NCBI GenBank assembly: GCA_021234535.1
Contig: CM037848.1
Location: 12,691,944-12,755,943, forward strand
Direction of reading: 5' to 3'
Source: Stichopus chloronotus
Lineage: Eukaryota > Echinodermata > Holothuroidea > Aspidochirotida > Stichopodidae
Length of the DNA stretch: 64,000 nt
The notes beneath the pieces are model-generated. The model did no database searches and was not told where the DNA came from. It saw only the letters and a list, made by a program, of their open reading frames with translations. Both the position numbers and the translations under genes were made by a program. Within the stretch, counting starts at the first letter, position 1, and the number at the start of each line of letters is the position of its first letter. Positions 36,401-48,493 of the stretch are shown piece by piece.

Positions 36401-38678
36401 TAATCCAAATGGGCTGAATCTTTTTAAATAGCCTTGAAGCACATTGCAGATATGCAGGGATGTGTGTACATTCAAGTAGCAATGAGATGTTTTGGAGCAC
36501 AAAGACAAACATTCAAAGGGGCTTTAAATTGCCAGTGGAAGTCAGTTTCTAGTATAAAAGCTATTAATGCCAATGTTCATTGTTTTGTTAAATGATCAAA
36601 CTTTCCAAAGATTTAGAGCTATAATCCATTTTTCAGAGGCCTTCTCCTGTGAAAAGAATCATACTGTCATATTGTCAAAATTGTTGAATCCCAAGTAAAG
36701 CATTCTTGCAAATGTGGGAGCATTTTCTAATTAAATTATTTGCATTTCAAGTCAGACATTTTTGCAAATGTAGGAGCATTTCGTAAACTGAAACAATTCA
36801 TGCATGCTGTGGTTGTAGCAAACTCATGTTCTCTTTCCTTAGTATTATTCTTGAACCCAATCTTTCAGTTTGATACTTAATGGAATCAAGTTTGGTCCTA
36901 AAGGGATGTTTGCATTGAGTAAATTCATCAAGTAATTTCTTTACATTTCCAAACCAGAGTTCTTTCATTTCTTGTCTAAATGGCATTCCAGGACATTCAG
37001 TCTTCCACTTCTCAAATTATCCAAATTCCTCCCTCATCAAAGAAAGTTAGTTGAGTTTTCTTAGGTACATGCAGTACATAAATTCGATGTAGATCTACCA
37101 CATTTGCGCTTGGAGTTAAAGTTTAAAAGGGATTCATAATATAACTGGTCAGGCTTTATGAAGCTCTATCTTGAATGACTGCATCTTATTGCATCTGTAG
37201 TCCTCCACTTCACAAATTATCCAAATTCCTCCCACATCAAAGAAAGCTAGTTGAGTTTTCTTAAGTACATGCAGTACATAAATTTGATGTAGATCTACCA
37301 CATTTGGGTTTGGAGTTAAAGTTTAAAAGGGATTCATAATATAATTGGTCAGGCTTTATGAAGCTCTATCTTGAATGACTGCATCTTATTGCATCTGCAT
37401 TCGTAGTCAGAGAATTGCTATGGGACAACTTGTGTCTCAGTGCTAGAGTCTCAGAAAATGTTTCAATGTCAGGTACCTTTTGATCCTGTCCAGTGACTTT
37501 TACAAAGACAAACCAGACAAAATTTTCACCTGTACTCGAACCTGATAGTGAAAAGAATTTGTTGTTGCAGCCATATTGTGACATTTGTTACAGCTATTTT
37601 GGCCTCATTACTTGAGTTCATGATCTATCTCTTGTGTCTTTATGTCTGTGCAGTCAGCGTTTAAATGTACTGTCCAGGAGGAACATTAATCACTTACATT
37701 TGCAGTGTCCTCACATGTAGTGTGTATTCGATCGCAGACTAAAAGCCTGTCCATAGTAACTCACATGATTTCACAGGGTTTATGCCACCAGTATCTGTGG
37801 ACTCACTGAGAAATGTCCTACATTTTTCTTGAGGTTAACTGGAGTGAGATCCCACAGCGCTTTGCAGAAAATGCAAACTTCCAGCCCACAGAATGCCACA
37901 TTCGAAGAAACATTTGCATTTTTCTGATGTGTTTGACCTAATTAAGATAGACTGGAGTTTTAGTCAAGTAAAACCAAACAGAGACACTACTTTGGCAAGA
38001 TCTGGATCTTCATGTTGATGTTCAGGGGTGCATCCCTGGTTCTTCCCTTGAAGTGTCCTTGATATCTGAAGCATCAGATCTTTTCCATTAGTACTATTCC
38101 AGTAATTGCCATGCAAACAATTTCTAGATTTTAATGGATATTGCTGCCTCAAGTTCAGGGAGAAGTGGTAAGCAAACTTATGGTAAGTTGTTCAATACTA
38201 CTAAAATTAATGAGGGTCATAGAAAATTATTTCTATAGTAGTATTTCATGTCTTGATTTATAGGATTGTGGTACTAGTTACTGTTTTTAAACTATTACTG
38301 AGTATGTTCAAATAATTCTTTGTAAACATTTCAGAATTTCTTATTGTACTGTGCAGTTTTCTTTGAATTAACTTTTCATAAATGCATAGTCATCTCAAAA
38401 TGGTTTTACAGATTTCAGTCTTATACTTTCATAATTTCCTTGGCCAAATTTTTTTAAACTGATTACATGAAACTTGAAATGTTAATATGCTAAAATCAAG
38501 TAAATGATTAACTGCCAAATTGGCATGATTAATTGGTGTTCTGTATAACTGACAGTAACTGACAGTAATGCTGTGTTTGCAATTGCTACTTACAGCTTTC
38601 TGCCCAGCATCGTTCAAGTAGCAACCTTTGAAGAGCAAGCAAATCTCAAACTAAAGCAGTATCATTTTTCAATTCCAG
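33408..38678. other. Largest intron (5.27 kb), before the PEVK exon
   Basis: AT-rich, with a 200-bp tandem duplication at 37001-37400. I found no exon, but further PEVK micro-exons like the 60-bp one at 33348 could escape reading by eye. The length would also allow an internal promoter, though no specific signal was seen. Confidence 0.55.
37001..37400. repeat. 200-bp tandem duplication, two copies
   Basis: 37001-37200 and 37201-37400 align base for base at an offset of exactly 200, with only scattered substitutions (for example TTAGGTACATG versus TTAAGTACATG). Recent intronic duplication, non-coding. Confidence 0.93.
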
Positions 38679-41600
38679 ATGAGGTTGTTCCAACCATTGA
38701 ACTCATGGTCCAACCTGCAGATGCCCCAGAGATGTATGATATAATTTCCACAGAATCTCCAGTGACTGAAGAACATCCATCAATTGCAATTGAGGATGTC
38801 CAACCACAAGATACTTATGTAGAGATACCAAAGGAACAGGTACCTACAGAGGATGTAACAGTACCACTTAGAGCAGTGGCTGCTGCTGCTGAGGCTCCAG
38901 TTGAAGCACCAGAAGAGGGTCCAGAAGAAATTCCTGAAGAGCGGATCCCAGAGGAGCAAGTTGATGTTTCAGTCGATATTTCTGTTGAAATTCACCCTCT
39001 AGAAGAAATACCAGTAGAAGAAAAGCCTGTTGAGGAAGTTCCTGTTTCTGATGATGTACCAGAAAAGGTTGAGGTAACGATTCCAACAGAAGAGAAACCT
39101 GAGGAGGAAGTTGAAATCACCCTGAAGCCAGAGGAAGAAGCTCCAGTAGAAGATGAGAAACCCCCTGCTCCTACTTTCAAGGTCAAAGTAAAGCAAGAAG
39201 AAGAACCTAAACAGAAACCTTCTATTCAAGCAGAGCCTGAGGAAGATGAGCTCTCAGCAATGTTTAAATTAAAGAAGAAACCCAAGATGAAACCGCAAGT
39301 TGAAGAAGATGTAACTGAAGTTATTAAGAAACCAGAAGAAAAATTGGAAGCAAAATTGACTCTGAAACCAAAACTCTCTAAACCAGAGGAAGTAGAAATC
39401 ACAATTGCACCAGACGAGGAACAACCTCTTCAAGTCACTAAAGATCAACCTCAAGAAAGTGCACCAGTTGTAGAGGAAGTTCCAGTGGAAACACCAGCAC
39501 CTCTTGAAGAGGAACAACCAGTTGTAGAAGAGAAACCTGAGCAGGTGGAGGTGACACTGTCTGTTGAGAAGAAACCTGAAGAAGAAGTTTCAGTTCACCC
39601 TCTAGAAGAAATACCAGTAGAAGAAAAGCCTGTTGAGGAAGTTCCTGTTTCTGATGATGTACCAGAAAAGGTTGAGGTAACGATTCCAACAGAAGAGAAA
39701 CCTGAGGAGGAAGTTGAAATCACCCTGAAGCCAGAGGAAGAAGCTCCAGTAGAAGATGAGAAACCCACTGCTCCTACTTTCAAGGTCAAAGTAAAGCAAG
39801 AAGAAGAACCTAAACAGAAACCTTCTATTCAAGCAGAGCCTGAGGAAGATGAGCTCTCAGCAATGTTTAAATTAAAGAAGAAACCCAAGATGAAACCGCA
39901 AGTTGAAGAAGATGTAACTGAAGTTATTAAGAAACCAGAAGAAAAATTGGAAGCAAAATTGACTCTGAAACCAAAACTCTCTAAACCAGAGGAAGTAGAA
40001 ATCACAATTGCACCAGATGAGGAACAACCTCTTCAAGTCACTAAAGATCAACCTCAAGAAAGTGCACCAGTTGTAGAGGAAGTTCCAGTGGAAACACCAG
40101 CACCTCTTGAAGAGGAACAACCAGTTGTAGAAGAGAAACCTGAGCAGGTGGAGGTGACACTGTCTGTTGAGAAGAAACCTGAAGAAGAAGTTTCAGTTCA
40201 CCCTCTAGAAGAAATACCAGTAGAAGAAAAGCCTGTTGAGGAAGTTCCTGTTTCTGATGATGTACCAGAAAAGGTTGAGATAACGATTCCAACAGAAGAG
40301 AAACCTGAGGAGGAAGTTGAAATCACCCTGAAGCCAGAGGAAGAAGCTCCAGTAGAAGATGAGAAACCCACTGCTCCTACTTTCAAGGTCAAAGTAAAGC
40401 AAGAAGAAGAACCTAAACAGAAACCTTCTATTCAAGCAGAGCCTGAGGAAGATGAGCTCTCAGCAATGTTTAAATTAAAGAAGAAACCCAAGATGAAACC
40501 ACAAGTTGAAGAAGATGTAACTGAAGTTATTAAGAAACCAGAAGAAAAATTGGAAGCAAAATTGACTCTGAAACCAAAACTCTCTAAACCAGAGGAAGTA
40601 GAAATCACGATTGCACCAGACGAGGAACAACCTCTTCAAGTCACTAAAGATCAACCTCAAGAAAGTGCACCAGTTGTAGAGGAAGTTCCAGTGGAAACAC
40701 CAGCACCTCTTGAAGAGGAACAACCAGTTGTAGAAGAGAAACCTGAGCAAGTGGAGGTGACACTGTCTGTTGAGAAGAAACCTGAAGAAGAAGTTTCAGT
40801 TCACCCTCTAGAAGAAATACCAGTAGAAGAAAAGCCTGTTGAGGAAGTTCCTGTTTCTGATGATGTACCAGAAAAGGTTGAGGTAACGATTCCAACAAAA
40901 GAGAAACCTGAGGAGGAAGTTGAAATCACCTTGAAGCCAGAGGAAGAAGCTCCAGTAGAAGATGAGAAACCCACTGCTCCTACTTTCAAGGTCAAAGTAA
41001 AGCAAGAAGAAGAACCTAAACAGAAACCGTCTATTCAAGCAGAGCCTGAGGAAGATGAGCTCTCAGCAATGTTTAAATTGAAGAAGAAACCCAAGATGAA
41101 ACCACAAGTTGAAGAAGATGTAACTGAAGTTATTAAGAAACCAGAAGAAAAATTGGAAGCAAAATTGACTCTGAAACCAAAACTCTCTAAACCAGAGGAA
41201 GTAGAAATCACGATTGCACCAGACGAGGAACAACCTCTTCAAGTCACTAAAGATCAACCTCAAGAAAGTGCACCAGTTGTAGAGGAAGTTCCAGTGGAAA
41301 CACCAGCACCTCTTGAAGAGGAACAACCAGTTGTAGAAGAGAAACCTGAGCAAGTGGAGGTAAACCTGTCTGTTGAGAAGAAACCTGAAGAAGAAGTTTC
41401 AGTTCACCCTCTAGAAGAAACTCCAGTAGAAGAAAAGCCTGCTGAGGAAGTTCCTGTTTCTGATGATGTATCAGAAAAGGTCGAGATAACGATTCCAACA
41501 GAAGAGAAACCTGAGGAGGAAGTTGAAATCACCCTGAAGCCAGAGGAAGAAGCTCCAGTAGAAGATGAGAAACCCACTGCTCCTACTTTCAAGGTCAAAG

Positions 41601-44263
41601 TAAAGCAAGAAGAAGAACCTAAACAGAAACCTTCTATTCAAGCAGAGCCTGAGGAAGATGAGCTCTCAGCAATGTTTAAATTAAAGAAGAAACCCAAGAT
41701 GAAACCGCAAGTTGAAGAAGATGTAACTGAAGTTATTAAGAAACCAGAAGAAAAATTGGAAGCAAAATTGACTCTGAAACCAAAACTCTCTAAACCAGAG
41801 GAAGTAGAAATCACAATTGCACCAGACGAGGAACAACCTCTTCAAGTCACTAAAGATCAACCTCAAGAAAGTGCACCAGTTGTAGAGGAAGTTCCAGTGG
41901 AAACACCAGTACCTCTTGAAGAGGAACAACCAGTTGTAGAAGAGAAACCTGAGCAAGTGGAGGTGACACTGTCTGTTGAGAAGAAACCTGAAGAAGTCTC
42001 AGTTCACCCTCTAGAAGAAATACCAGTAGAAGAAAAGCCTGTTGAGGAAGTTCCTGTTTCTGATGATGTACCAGAAAAGGTTGAGGTAAGGATTCCAACA
42101 GAAGAGAAACCTGAGGAGGAAGTTGAAATCACCCTGAAGCCAGAGGAAGAAGCTCCAGTAGAAGATGAGAAACCCACTGCTCCTACTTTCAAGGTCAAAG
42201 TAAAGCAAGAAGAAGAACCTAAACAGAAACCTTCTATTCAAGCAGAGCCTGAGGAAGATGAGCTCTCAGCAATGTTTAAATTGAAGAAGAAACCCCAGAT
42301 GAAACCACAAGTTGAAGAAGATGTAACTGAAGTTATTAAGAAACCAGAAGAAAAATTGGAAGCAAAATTGACTCTGAAACCAAAACTCTCTAAACCAGAG
42401 GAAGTAGAAATCACAATTGCACCAGACGAGGAACAACCTCTTCAAGTCACTAAAGCTCAACCTCAAGAAAGTGCACCAGTTGTAGAGGAAGTTCCAGTGG
42501 AAACACCAGCACCTCTTGAAGAAGAGCAACCAGTAACAGAGGAGAAACCTGAGCAAGTGGAGGTGACACTGTCTGTTGAGAAGAAACCTGAAGAAGAAGT
42601 TTCAGTTCACCCTCTAGAAGAAATACCAGTAGAAGAAAAGCCTGTTGAGGAAGTTCCTGTATCTGATGATGTACCAGAAAAGGTTGAGGTAACGATTCCA
42701 ACAGAAGAGAAACCTGAGGAGGAAGTTGAAATTACCCTGAAGCCAGAGGAAGAAGCTCCAGAAGAAGATGAGAAACCCACTGCTCCTACTTTCAAGGTCA
42801 AAGTAAAGCAAGAAGAAGAACCTAAACAGAAACCGTCTATTCAAGCAGAGCCTGAGGAAGATGAGCTCTCAGCAATGTTTAAATTGAAGAAGAAACCCAA
42901 GATGAAACCACAAGTTGAAGAAGATGTAACTGAAGTTATTAAGAAACCAGAAGAAAAATTGGAAGCAAAATTGACTCTGAAACCAAAACTCTCTAAACCA
43001 GAGGAAGTAGAAATCACGATTGCACCAGACGAGGAACAACCTCTTCAAGTCACTAAAGATCAACCTCAAGAAAGTGCACCAGTTGTAGAGGAAGTTCCAG
43101 TGGAAACACCAGCACCTCTTGAAGAGGAACAACCAGTTGTAGAAGAGAAACCTGAGCAAGTGGAGGTAACACTGTCTGTTGATAAAACACCTGCAGAAGA
43201 AGATACAGTTCAGCCAGAAATGATTTCAGCGGAAGAAAAGCCAGATGTAGAAGATCAAGCTCCTTTGCTTGAAGAAGAAGACCATGTGAAAGAGGTTCCG
43301 GAGAAAGTGCCAAGAATTAGACCACACCTTGAAATGCAACCAGAGGAAGAGGAAACTGCTACTGTGATGAAATTGAAGCCAAGACGAAAACCTCTCATCA
43401 AGCAACCAAAGGAGGAAGAAGATGAGGAAGAAGTAGCAATTACATTTAAGAAAAAGTCTGTTGATAGCCAAGAGGCTTCCCTGTCAATTCCAAAGAAAAG
43501 CAAGTATGCAGAAGAAGAGTCTATTCCCAAAGATGAGGTTGATGCTCCTGCAGATGAGAAGCCATCTTCCTCCGAAGAATCCAGTGAAGATGAATCTGGT
43601 CAAAAGAAGAGGAGGAAGAAGAAAAAGAAGAAACCCATTGAGGTGCATGGTTATGAAGAAGAAGCAGAAGTGGTGCAACCAAAGGAGCCCTTAGATTCCA
43701 TCCCTGAGGAAGACCTAAAGGAAGCAACAACAGTGCCCCTTAGTCCTATTGTGCAAGAGGAAACTGAGAGGATGGTTTCAGAGAGACCACTTGAAAAATT
43801 ACCAGAAGAGGTGGTAGAAGATATAGATACAGCTGATGTTACAGTGCAAAGTCCAACACCTGTGACATCTGCTGATGAAGAAATAATCACACCTGTGCCA
43901 GCAAAACTTGAAGAACTTCCTTTAGAAAAGAAGAAGGTACCTCTCAAAGCTTTAGCCAAGCCTGTTGTGGAAGAGGAAGCAGAGGTAACAATTGGAAGGA
44001 AAGGTAGAAAGGAAAAGGAAGTAGAGCTGAAATTCACCAAGCCAAGTGAGGCAACACTATCCTTGCCTAAGAAAGTGTCTGAAGCTGATGATGTTACGAT
44101 TCAACTTGAAGAAGATGCGGAGATGCCATCTGAAGAGGCAGTCCCAGAGGAACCTTCTGAGATGATAGAGAAAGTGGCAGATGTGAGCATTGTACCATCA
44201 GAGGAAGACAGACCCCAAGAAATTCCACAAGCTCCTTTGATCATTGACAGACCCAAAGATAAG
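38679..44263 (+). CDS. Exon 18: giant PEVK-type exon with seven 201-residue repeats; start of Ig domain 12
   Basis: A 5,585-bp exon, phase 1 after AATTCCAG, phase 0 at GATAAG|GTGAGA. About 100 Pro/Glu/Val residues lead into seven copies of a 201-residue unit (38992-43179), almost identical. Within each unit come PVEEKPVEEVPVSDDVPEKV, KPEEEVEITLKPEEEAP, FKVKVKQEEEPKQKP, ELSAMFKLKKKPKMKP and KLTLKPKLSKPEEVEITI. After the array: LKPRRKPLIKQPKEEEDEEE, an acidic Ser cluster next to KKRRKKKKKKP (43604-43636), and further PEVK. The end (APLIIDRPKDK) is the A strand of an Ig finished by the next two exons. By analogy with titin and sallimus this is the elastic, disordered spring segment. Confidence 0.92.
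38992..43179 (+). repeat. Seven near-identical 603-bp coding repeats
   Basis: Unit starts near 38992, 39595, 40198, 40801, 41404, 42004 and 42607. Spacing is 603 bp except once 600 bp, where one Glu codon is lost at about 41994. Only scattered differences separate copies: KPPAP in copy 1, VEITIP in copy 3, TKEKP in copy 4, LEETP and DDVSEK in copy 5, VRIP, KKPQM and TKAQP in copy 6, APEED in copy 7. Silent sites are nearly as uniform as coding sites, indicating recent expansion or gene conversion. Confidence 0.95.
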
Positions 44264-44546
44264 GTGAGAGTTGCTACATGCTGGATATCCAATTGTTTGA
44301 CAACTGCTACTACCATGTGTACAAGCAATAGCAACTTGATACTCATACTAACTAGCAGCTTTTGAGTTTAATAATTGTGTCTACAGTACTTGCATCTGAA
44401 ATATTATATAATATAAAGGTTACAATATTATTTGCAACCTTTACTACAATCTTAACATTGTTTTTTTTCTGCGCTTATCCCTTCTCTTTGTGTAATTTTA
44501 TAATACATCATATGACAAAGGGATATATTGTTGACTTTTTTTCTAG
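44264..44546. other. Intron inside Ig domain 12
   Basis: 283 bp, phase 0, between the A and B strands of the Ig. No other feature. Confidence 0.75.
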
Positions 44547-44623
44547 GATGTGGAAGAAGGTAAACCTCTGAAATTGGAGTGCACATTCTCTGGTACACCA
44601 GAGCCAGAAGTAGAATGGTACAG
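44547..44623 (+). CDS. Exon 19: B and C strands of Ig domain 12
   Basis: A 77-bp exon starting in phase 0 after TTTCTAG and ending in phase 2 at TACAG|GTAAGA. It encodes DVEEGKPLKLECTFSGTPEP then EVEWY, holding both the B-strand Cys and the C-strand Trp. It is too short to be a domain alone and fits exactly between the exons ending at 44263 and starting at 45048. Confidence 0.88.
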
Positions 44624-45047
44624 GTAAGACAATTACTGTGCTTCATTTCCGTTAAAGTGTTTTATCACTTTTGACAATTTCTTAAGAGGAGGCTACAGAT
44701 GATGAAATCACGTAGTGAAAGATCTCCGTCTTGAAGCCATTACCATGTCTTTAAGAAACACAAACCACGATTTATCACCATATCTGACTAAAGTGACAAT
44801 TTATTTGTTTTTGCATGTCACAGCAGCAGAGGATCATTGTCCTTGAGCTAATCAATTAATATGTAAAGTGGGAGAGGCAAATATGTACACTTTTGAAATG
44901 ATTTCCTCAAACATAACTGAATGTATGTTAAAAACTTTGTTGCTATAGGGGATCAAGTAATCCAAATGTGAAGATCATTTGTTTTAGAGAACTTGTAATG
45001 GTAATGCTATTTGCTCAGTCATCCAAATTTCTTTTTGAACATTTCAG
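44624..45047. other. Intron inside Ig domain 12
   Basis: 424 bp, phase 2, splitting the Arg codon after the C-strand Trp-Tyr. Nothing else recognised. Confidence 0.75.
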
Positions 45048-45214
45048 AGACGGTAATTTGCTGACAGCAGACTCCCCAGACCTCATACAAACTGTGGAAG
45101 GAGTCACCACTCTAGAAGTTCCGCAGGTGCAACCTCAAAATGCAGGAGAATACAAATGTCTCATTTTCAATGAGGCTGGTGAAGACAGTGTCACTGTTGA
45201 AGTGAATGTGACAG
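45048..45214 (+). CDS. Exon 20: D to G strands of Ig domain 12
   Basis: Begins in phase 2 after ATTTCAG and ends in phase 1 at GTGACAG|GTGTGT. It encodes DGNLLTADSPDLIQTVEG, then VQPQNAGEYKCLIFNEAG and a closing VTVEVNVT strand. With the two preceding exons it forms a canonical Ig with both Cys, Trp and Tyr, making this the only domain in the window spread over three exons. Confidence 0.9.
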
Positions 45215-47399
45215 GTGTGTTTGAAGATCTGCTGCTCTGGCTCCAAAAGTAGCATGTTATTAGCCATGGGAAAGTGCTGATTACGCAAACTATTTCAGGC
45301 TGTCAACATTTAGCATGCGTTTTCTTCCTCCATGAAATTGCGTGTCTGTTGTGGAAATACCTTGGAGGAAAAACATATTGCATCCTAGAGTAACAAGTTT
45401 ATAGGTATGTGGTTTCTGTGCCTAACATAAAGCAGTTCCATCTGATGAGTCACTGGCAGAATACAGCTTAACATTATAGCTTTGGGTTTAATGTGGCAGA
45501 ACTTTCATACCGATATGCAACTGTTCTATGTACTCAGCTTTGCTTGTTTGCACCTTTTGTTCTTATAATCTCTTCCTGGCACTTTATTTTTCGAGAATCA
45601 CACTTTCACCATTAAGGACAGTAAGATTAGAAAGCTCAAGTCACTGTACTTTATATTTATATAGTATCATTTATAGAGGGCACACATAACACCATTTCAA
45701 CACACCCTGTTGTTGTCATGTGACACAATGGCCTCCAATATTACATGACAGTGATTGGATGTTTGTCATACAGTCAACATAACATATCATTTCACGGTTG
45801 TCGCCTTCAGCTACATTTTCCTTTCCTTGAGTGTGATGCATTGTATTTTCTTTCTTCATGTGGACCAGTCACTGCAATTGTTACAAAACAAGTCTTTTGT
45901 AGGGAACTCTGGAAGCAAAAACCAATTGAAACAATTTTAGGTTTACAAAGCACCAAAACAGTACCAACACGATACTTTGATACAAACGGAGATTTGTACA
46001 TATCTCACTATCTAAAAGGAAATTAAATATAACATGATATGGCTATATCTGCTGTGATGTGGCAAACTGCTTTTTTTTTTGTATTTTTTGCTTTTGAGTG
46101 AATAAATTGGCAGCAAATTGGCTTTCTTTCTCTTGTTGTCTTTCTTTCAAATTTCATTTCATCTTTCTTTCCTTTCAAGTTTTGATGCAAATAAAAACTT
46201 AGCCCCAAGCACCTACATTCTGATGTGCACAGTATCCTTTTTCTCTCTTTCTCATCTATTAAGTTTATGTTTGAATTTTCACTTCATCTTTTCTATCCAA
46301 AACATTGTCTGAAGATCACTTTTGGTTTTAGTTTACCTTTCTTAGTTTATTACTGTGTGGTTTCTGGTGCTTTCTTTCTCAGTGTGCTTTTTCTTTTTTT
46401 CTCATATATCTGTTTCATTCCATACCAAGAACATCAAAATCAGTATTGTATCATGTATTTTTGCTATGCCTCAGTCGTCTGCATGACAAGATGTTGCATG
46501 ATTCTCTCGTTGCATGATTGGATTGTTACAAGTAGATGTTCATTAATGAGGTAAGCCATTTTGTTTTAAGTCTCCATTTTTGTCTATCACATATGTAATT
46601 TTTACACACATACCCATCAACCTAGATCATCAATGACAGCTTGTGATGGTATCCAACTTTATATTTTTTTTCTGGTGTACCATTCCGGAACTTTCGGGTG
46701 ACATCTGTGGTTTCATCTATTTGCAGACTACATCATGGAATGTAATGGTTTGATCATCAGACCAGACTATGCCCAATAGTTTCTTTGTTAGTTTTATAAA
46801 TACTTTTTGGTTCTGAAAGTTTTACAGCTTTATTGCAAGCGATACATTAACGGCTTGCCAGTTGTGTTCGGTAGTCAGGAGTCAGCATGGTTCCCAGATT
46901 AATAAATGGTCGCATTTTAGTTCATCTTTAAAATTAGTGTACAGTACCTGCATCATTTGCACCTGCAAGTATTGCATAATATGTTAATAGTAACCAAAAT
47001 TCAGGCTGCCTCCCCTGTCTTTGTCAGTCTCCATCATTTCTTCACTTATTTGAGTTGCTCTATCAGCAGGTGACACTTCTGGGACTGATACTGTTTAGTA
47101 CTTCATGGTTTGTTTAAAACAATACATGAGATGTCTATAAATGATAAAGCTGTTATGTATTTATGTTTTGCATTTTTTTTTTAAGTCTTGGGAGTAGCAT
47201 GAATTATTATATTTGAGGTGTTTACATTTTGGGGGGGGGGGTTGATTTTGATTCTACCCTGCAGCATTCCATAAATGAAATAGTTCAGCAATGTATACAT
47301 TTCTGTATGTTGTATAATTTGTACTAACCATACTTTTTTGATAAACTTAAAGCTAATTCACAAGTCTAAATCTTTCTTTTGACTTTATTGACATGACAG
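45215..47399. other. Intron, nothing recognised
   Basis: 2.2 kb, AT- and T-rich, with a G-run near 47232-47241. No exon-like signal accepted. Confidence 0.6.
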
Positions 47400-47465
47400 A
47401 ATCTAAACCAGAAGAAAAGGCGCCATCATTTATTGAGAAACCACAAGCACTTGAAGTCTTTGAGG
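47400..47465 (+). CDS. Exon 21: linker and A strand of Ig domain 13
   Basis: A 66-bp phase-1 to phase-1 exon, ACATGACAG to TTTGAGG|GTATGT. It encodes SKPEEKAPSFIEKPQALEVF then E, i.e. a short PEVK-like linker plus the first strand of an Ig. The following exon begins GEDAEF, giving the standard E-G-E turn. The same split position (E|G after the A' strand) recurs in the exon pair at 53430/53673. Confidence 0.87.
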
Positions 47466-48207
47466 GTATGTAGACTCCAGCAATAGCTCTCTCCTTGCAG
47501 TTTATAAGTATGGATCTTTAAAGATTACCAAAGAAAAAGATTTGGAAGCTCCACAGAGTTTACTTTTATGTTTCGACCAATGGAAGTAAAATTATTTCTG
47601 TCGTCTTAGCCAAATGTCTTCATTGTGGTACACTGTTTATGTTTTATTGTGTACTGTAGATGTTTCAAATCTTGTTCAAATGATGCTTTACTTTCACTAT
47701 GTACTTAAAAGCAAGGTGAATTTAAAAGACTCTAGTAGCTTGTCAGTGCTGTTTTCCTTGTATGACAACCACAATTTTTAGTACCTCACTTAAAAGTTTA
47801 TATAGACATTGCATTTCTCACAGTGAAAGAATTTAAGGTCTGCTGTGTTTAGCATGTACATGTAGCATCCCTAGGTGTGAAAAAACAGCCATCTAACATC
47901 ATTCACATTTGGCCTTCAGTGTGTCCTAAATACTTAAGGATCTGAAGAACAATTCTCATTGAGAGAGGCATTTATCCTTGTGTAGAAGGCCATATTTCCT
48001 CTCACAACAATGTGAAAAGTTTTGGTGGTTACAGAGATTTTGCCAATCTGTTTTACCAATACAACACCCTATTTCCACTCACCCCAAAGCAAGTCACATT
48101 TCAGTCAGTGACTAGTTGAGAGAAAACTTTTCTGAAGCAACTTGCTCACTTTGAAGGTCATTCCAGCCAAACGGAGTGTTTGTGTCATTGTTCTCCCACA
48201 TGTATAG
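47466..48207. other. Intron inside Ig domain 13
   Basis: 742 bp, phase 1. No other feature recognised. Confidence 0.7.
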
Positions 48208-48493
48208 GTGAAGATGCAGAATTTAGATTCACTGTGGAGGGATTCCCAGTTCCAACTATAACCTGGAACAAGGGATGGAAATCCATCACACCCATCCCAG
48301 AGAGGTACACAGTGCGTGTTGATGTCGAAACCAAGGAGCACATCTTCATCATACACACCTGCAAGATGACAGACATCGGCAAGTACACCTGTAAGCTGAC
48401 AAATTCCTGTGGGGAAGAGAAATGCATTGCTCAGTTGACTGTGAAAGAAAAGCCAAAAGAACAACCAGCGCCACTGCAGAAGAAACTGAAAAA
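48208..48493 (+). CDS. Exon 22: main part of Ig domain 13
   Basis: Starts in phase 1 after TGTATAG and ends in phase 2 at CTGAAAAA|GTGAGT. Signatures: EDAEFRFTVEGFPVPTITW then NKGWKSI, ETKEHIFIIHTCKMTDIGKY, TCKLTNSCGEEKCIAQLTV. A basic/Pro tail (EKPKEQPAPLQKKLKK) leads into the helical module of the next exon. It is closely paralogous to the Ig at 53673-53949, which has KEHTFIIHSALPEDAGKY and ends KPEEEVKYKKKLR. Confidence 0.9.

Noticed and set aside
39000..43313. Open frames on the opposite strand recurring every 603 bp in the PEVK array
   Set aside because: They repeat only because the sense repeat does. Their composition (Ser/Gly- or Leu/Phe-rich) is what the complement of Glu/Pro/Lys codons gives.
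45745..46026. 93-codon open frame in the intron after 45214
   Set aside because: No flanking splice sites in correct phase, no domain or PEVK composition. Consistent with chance.
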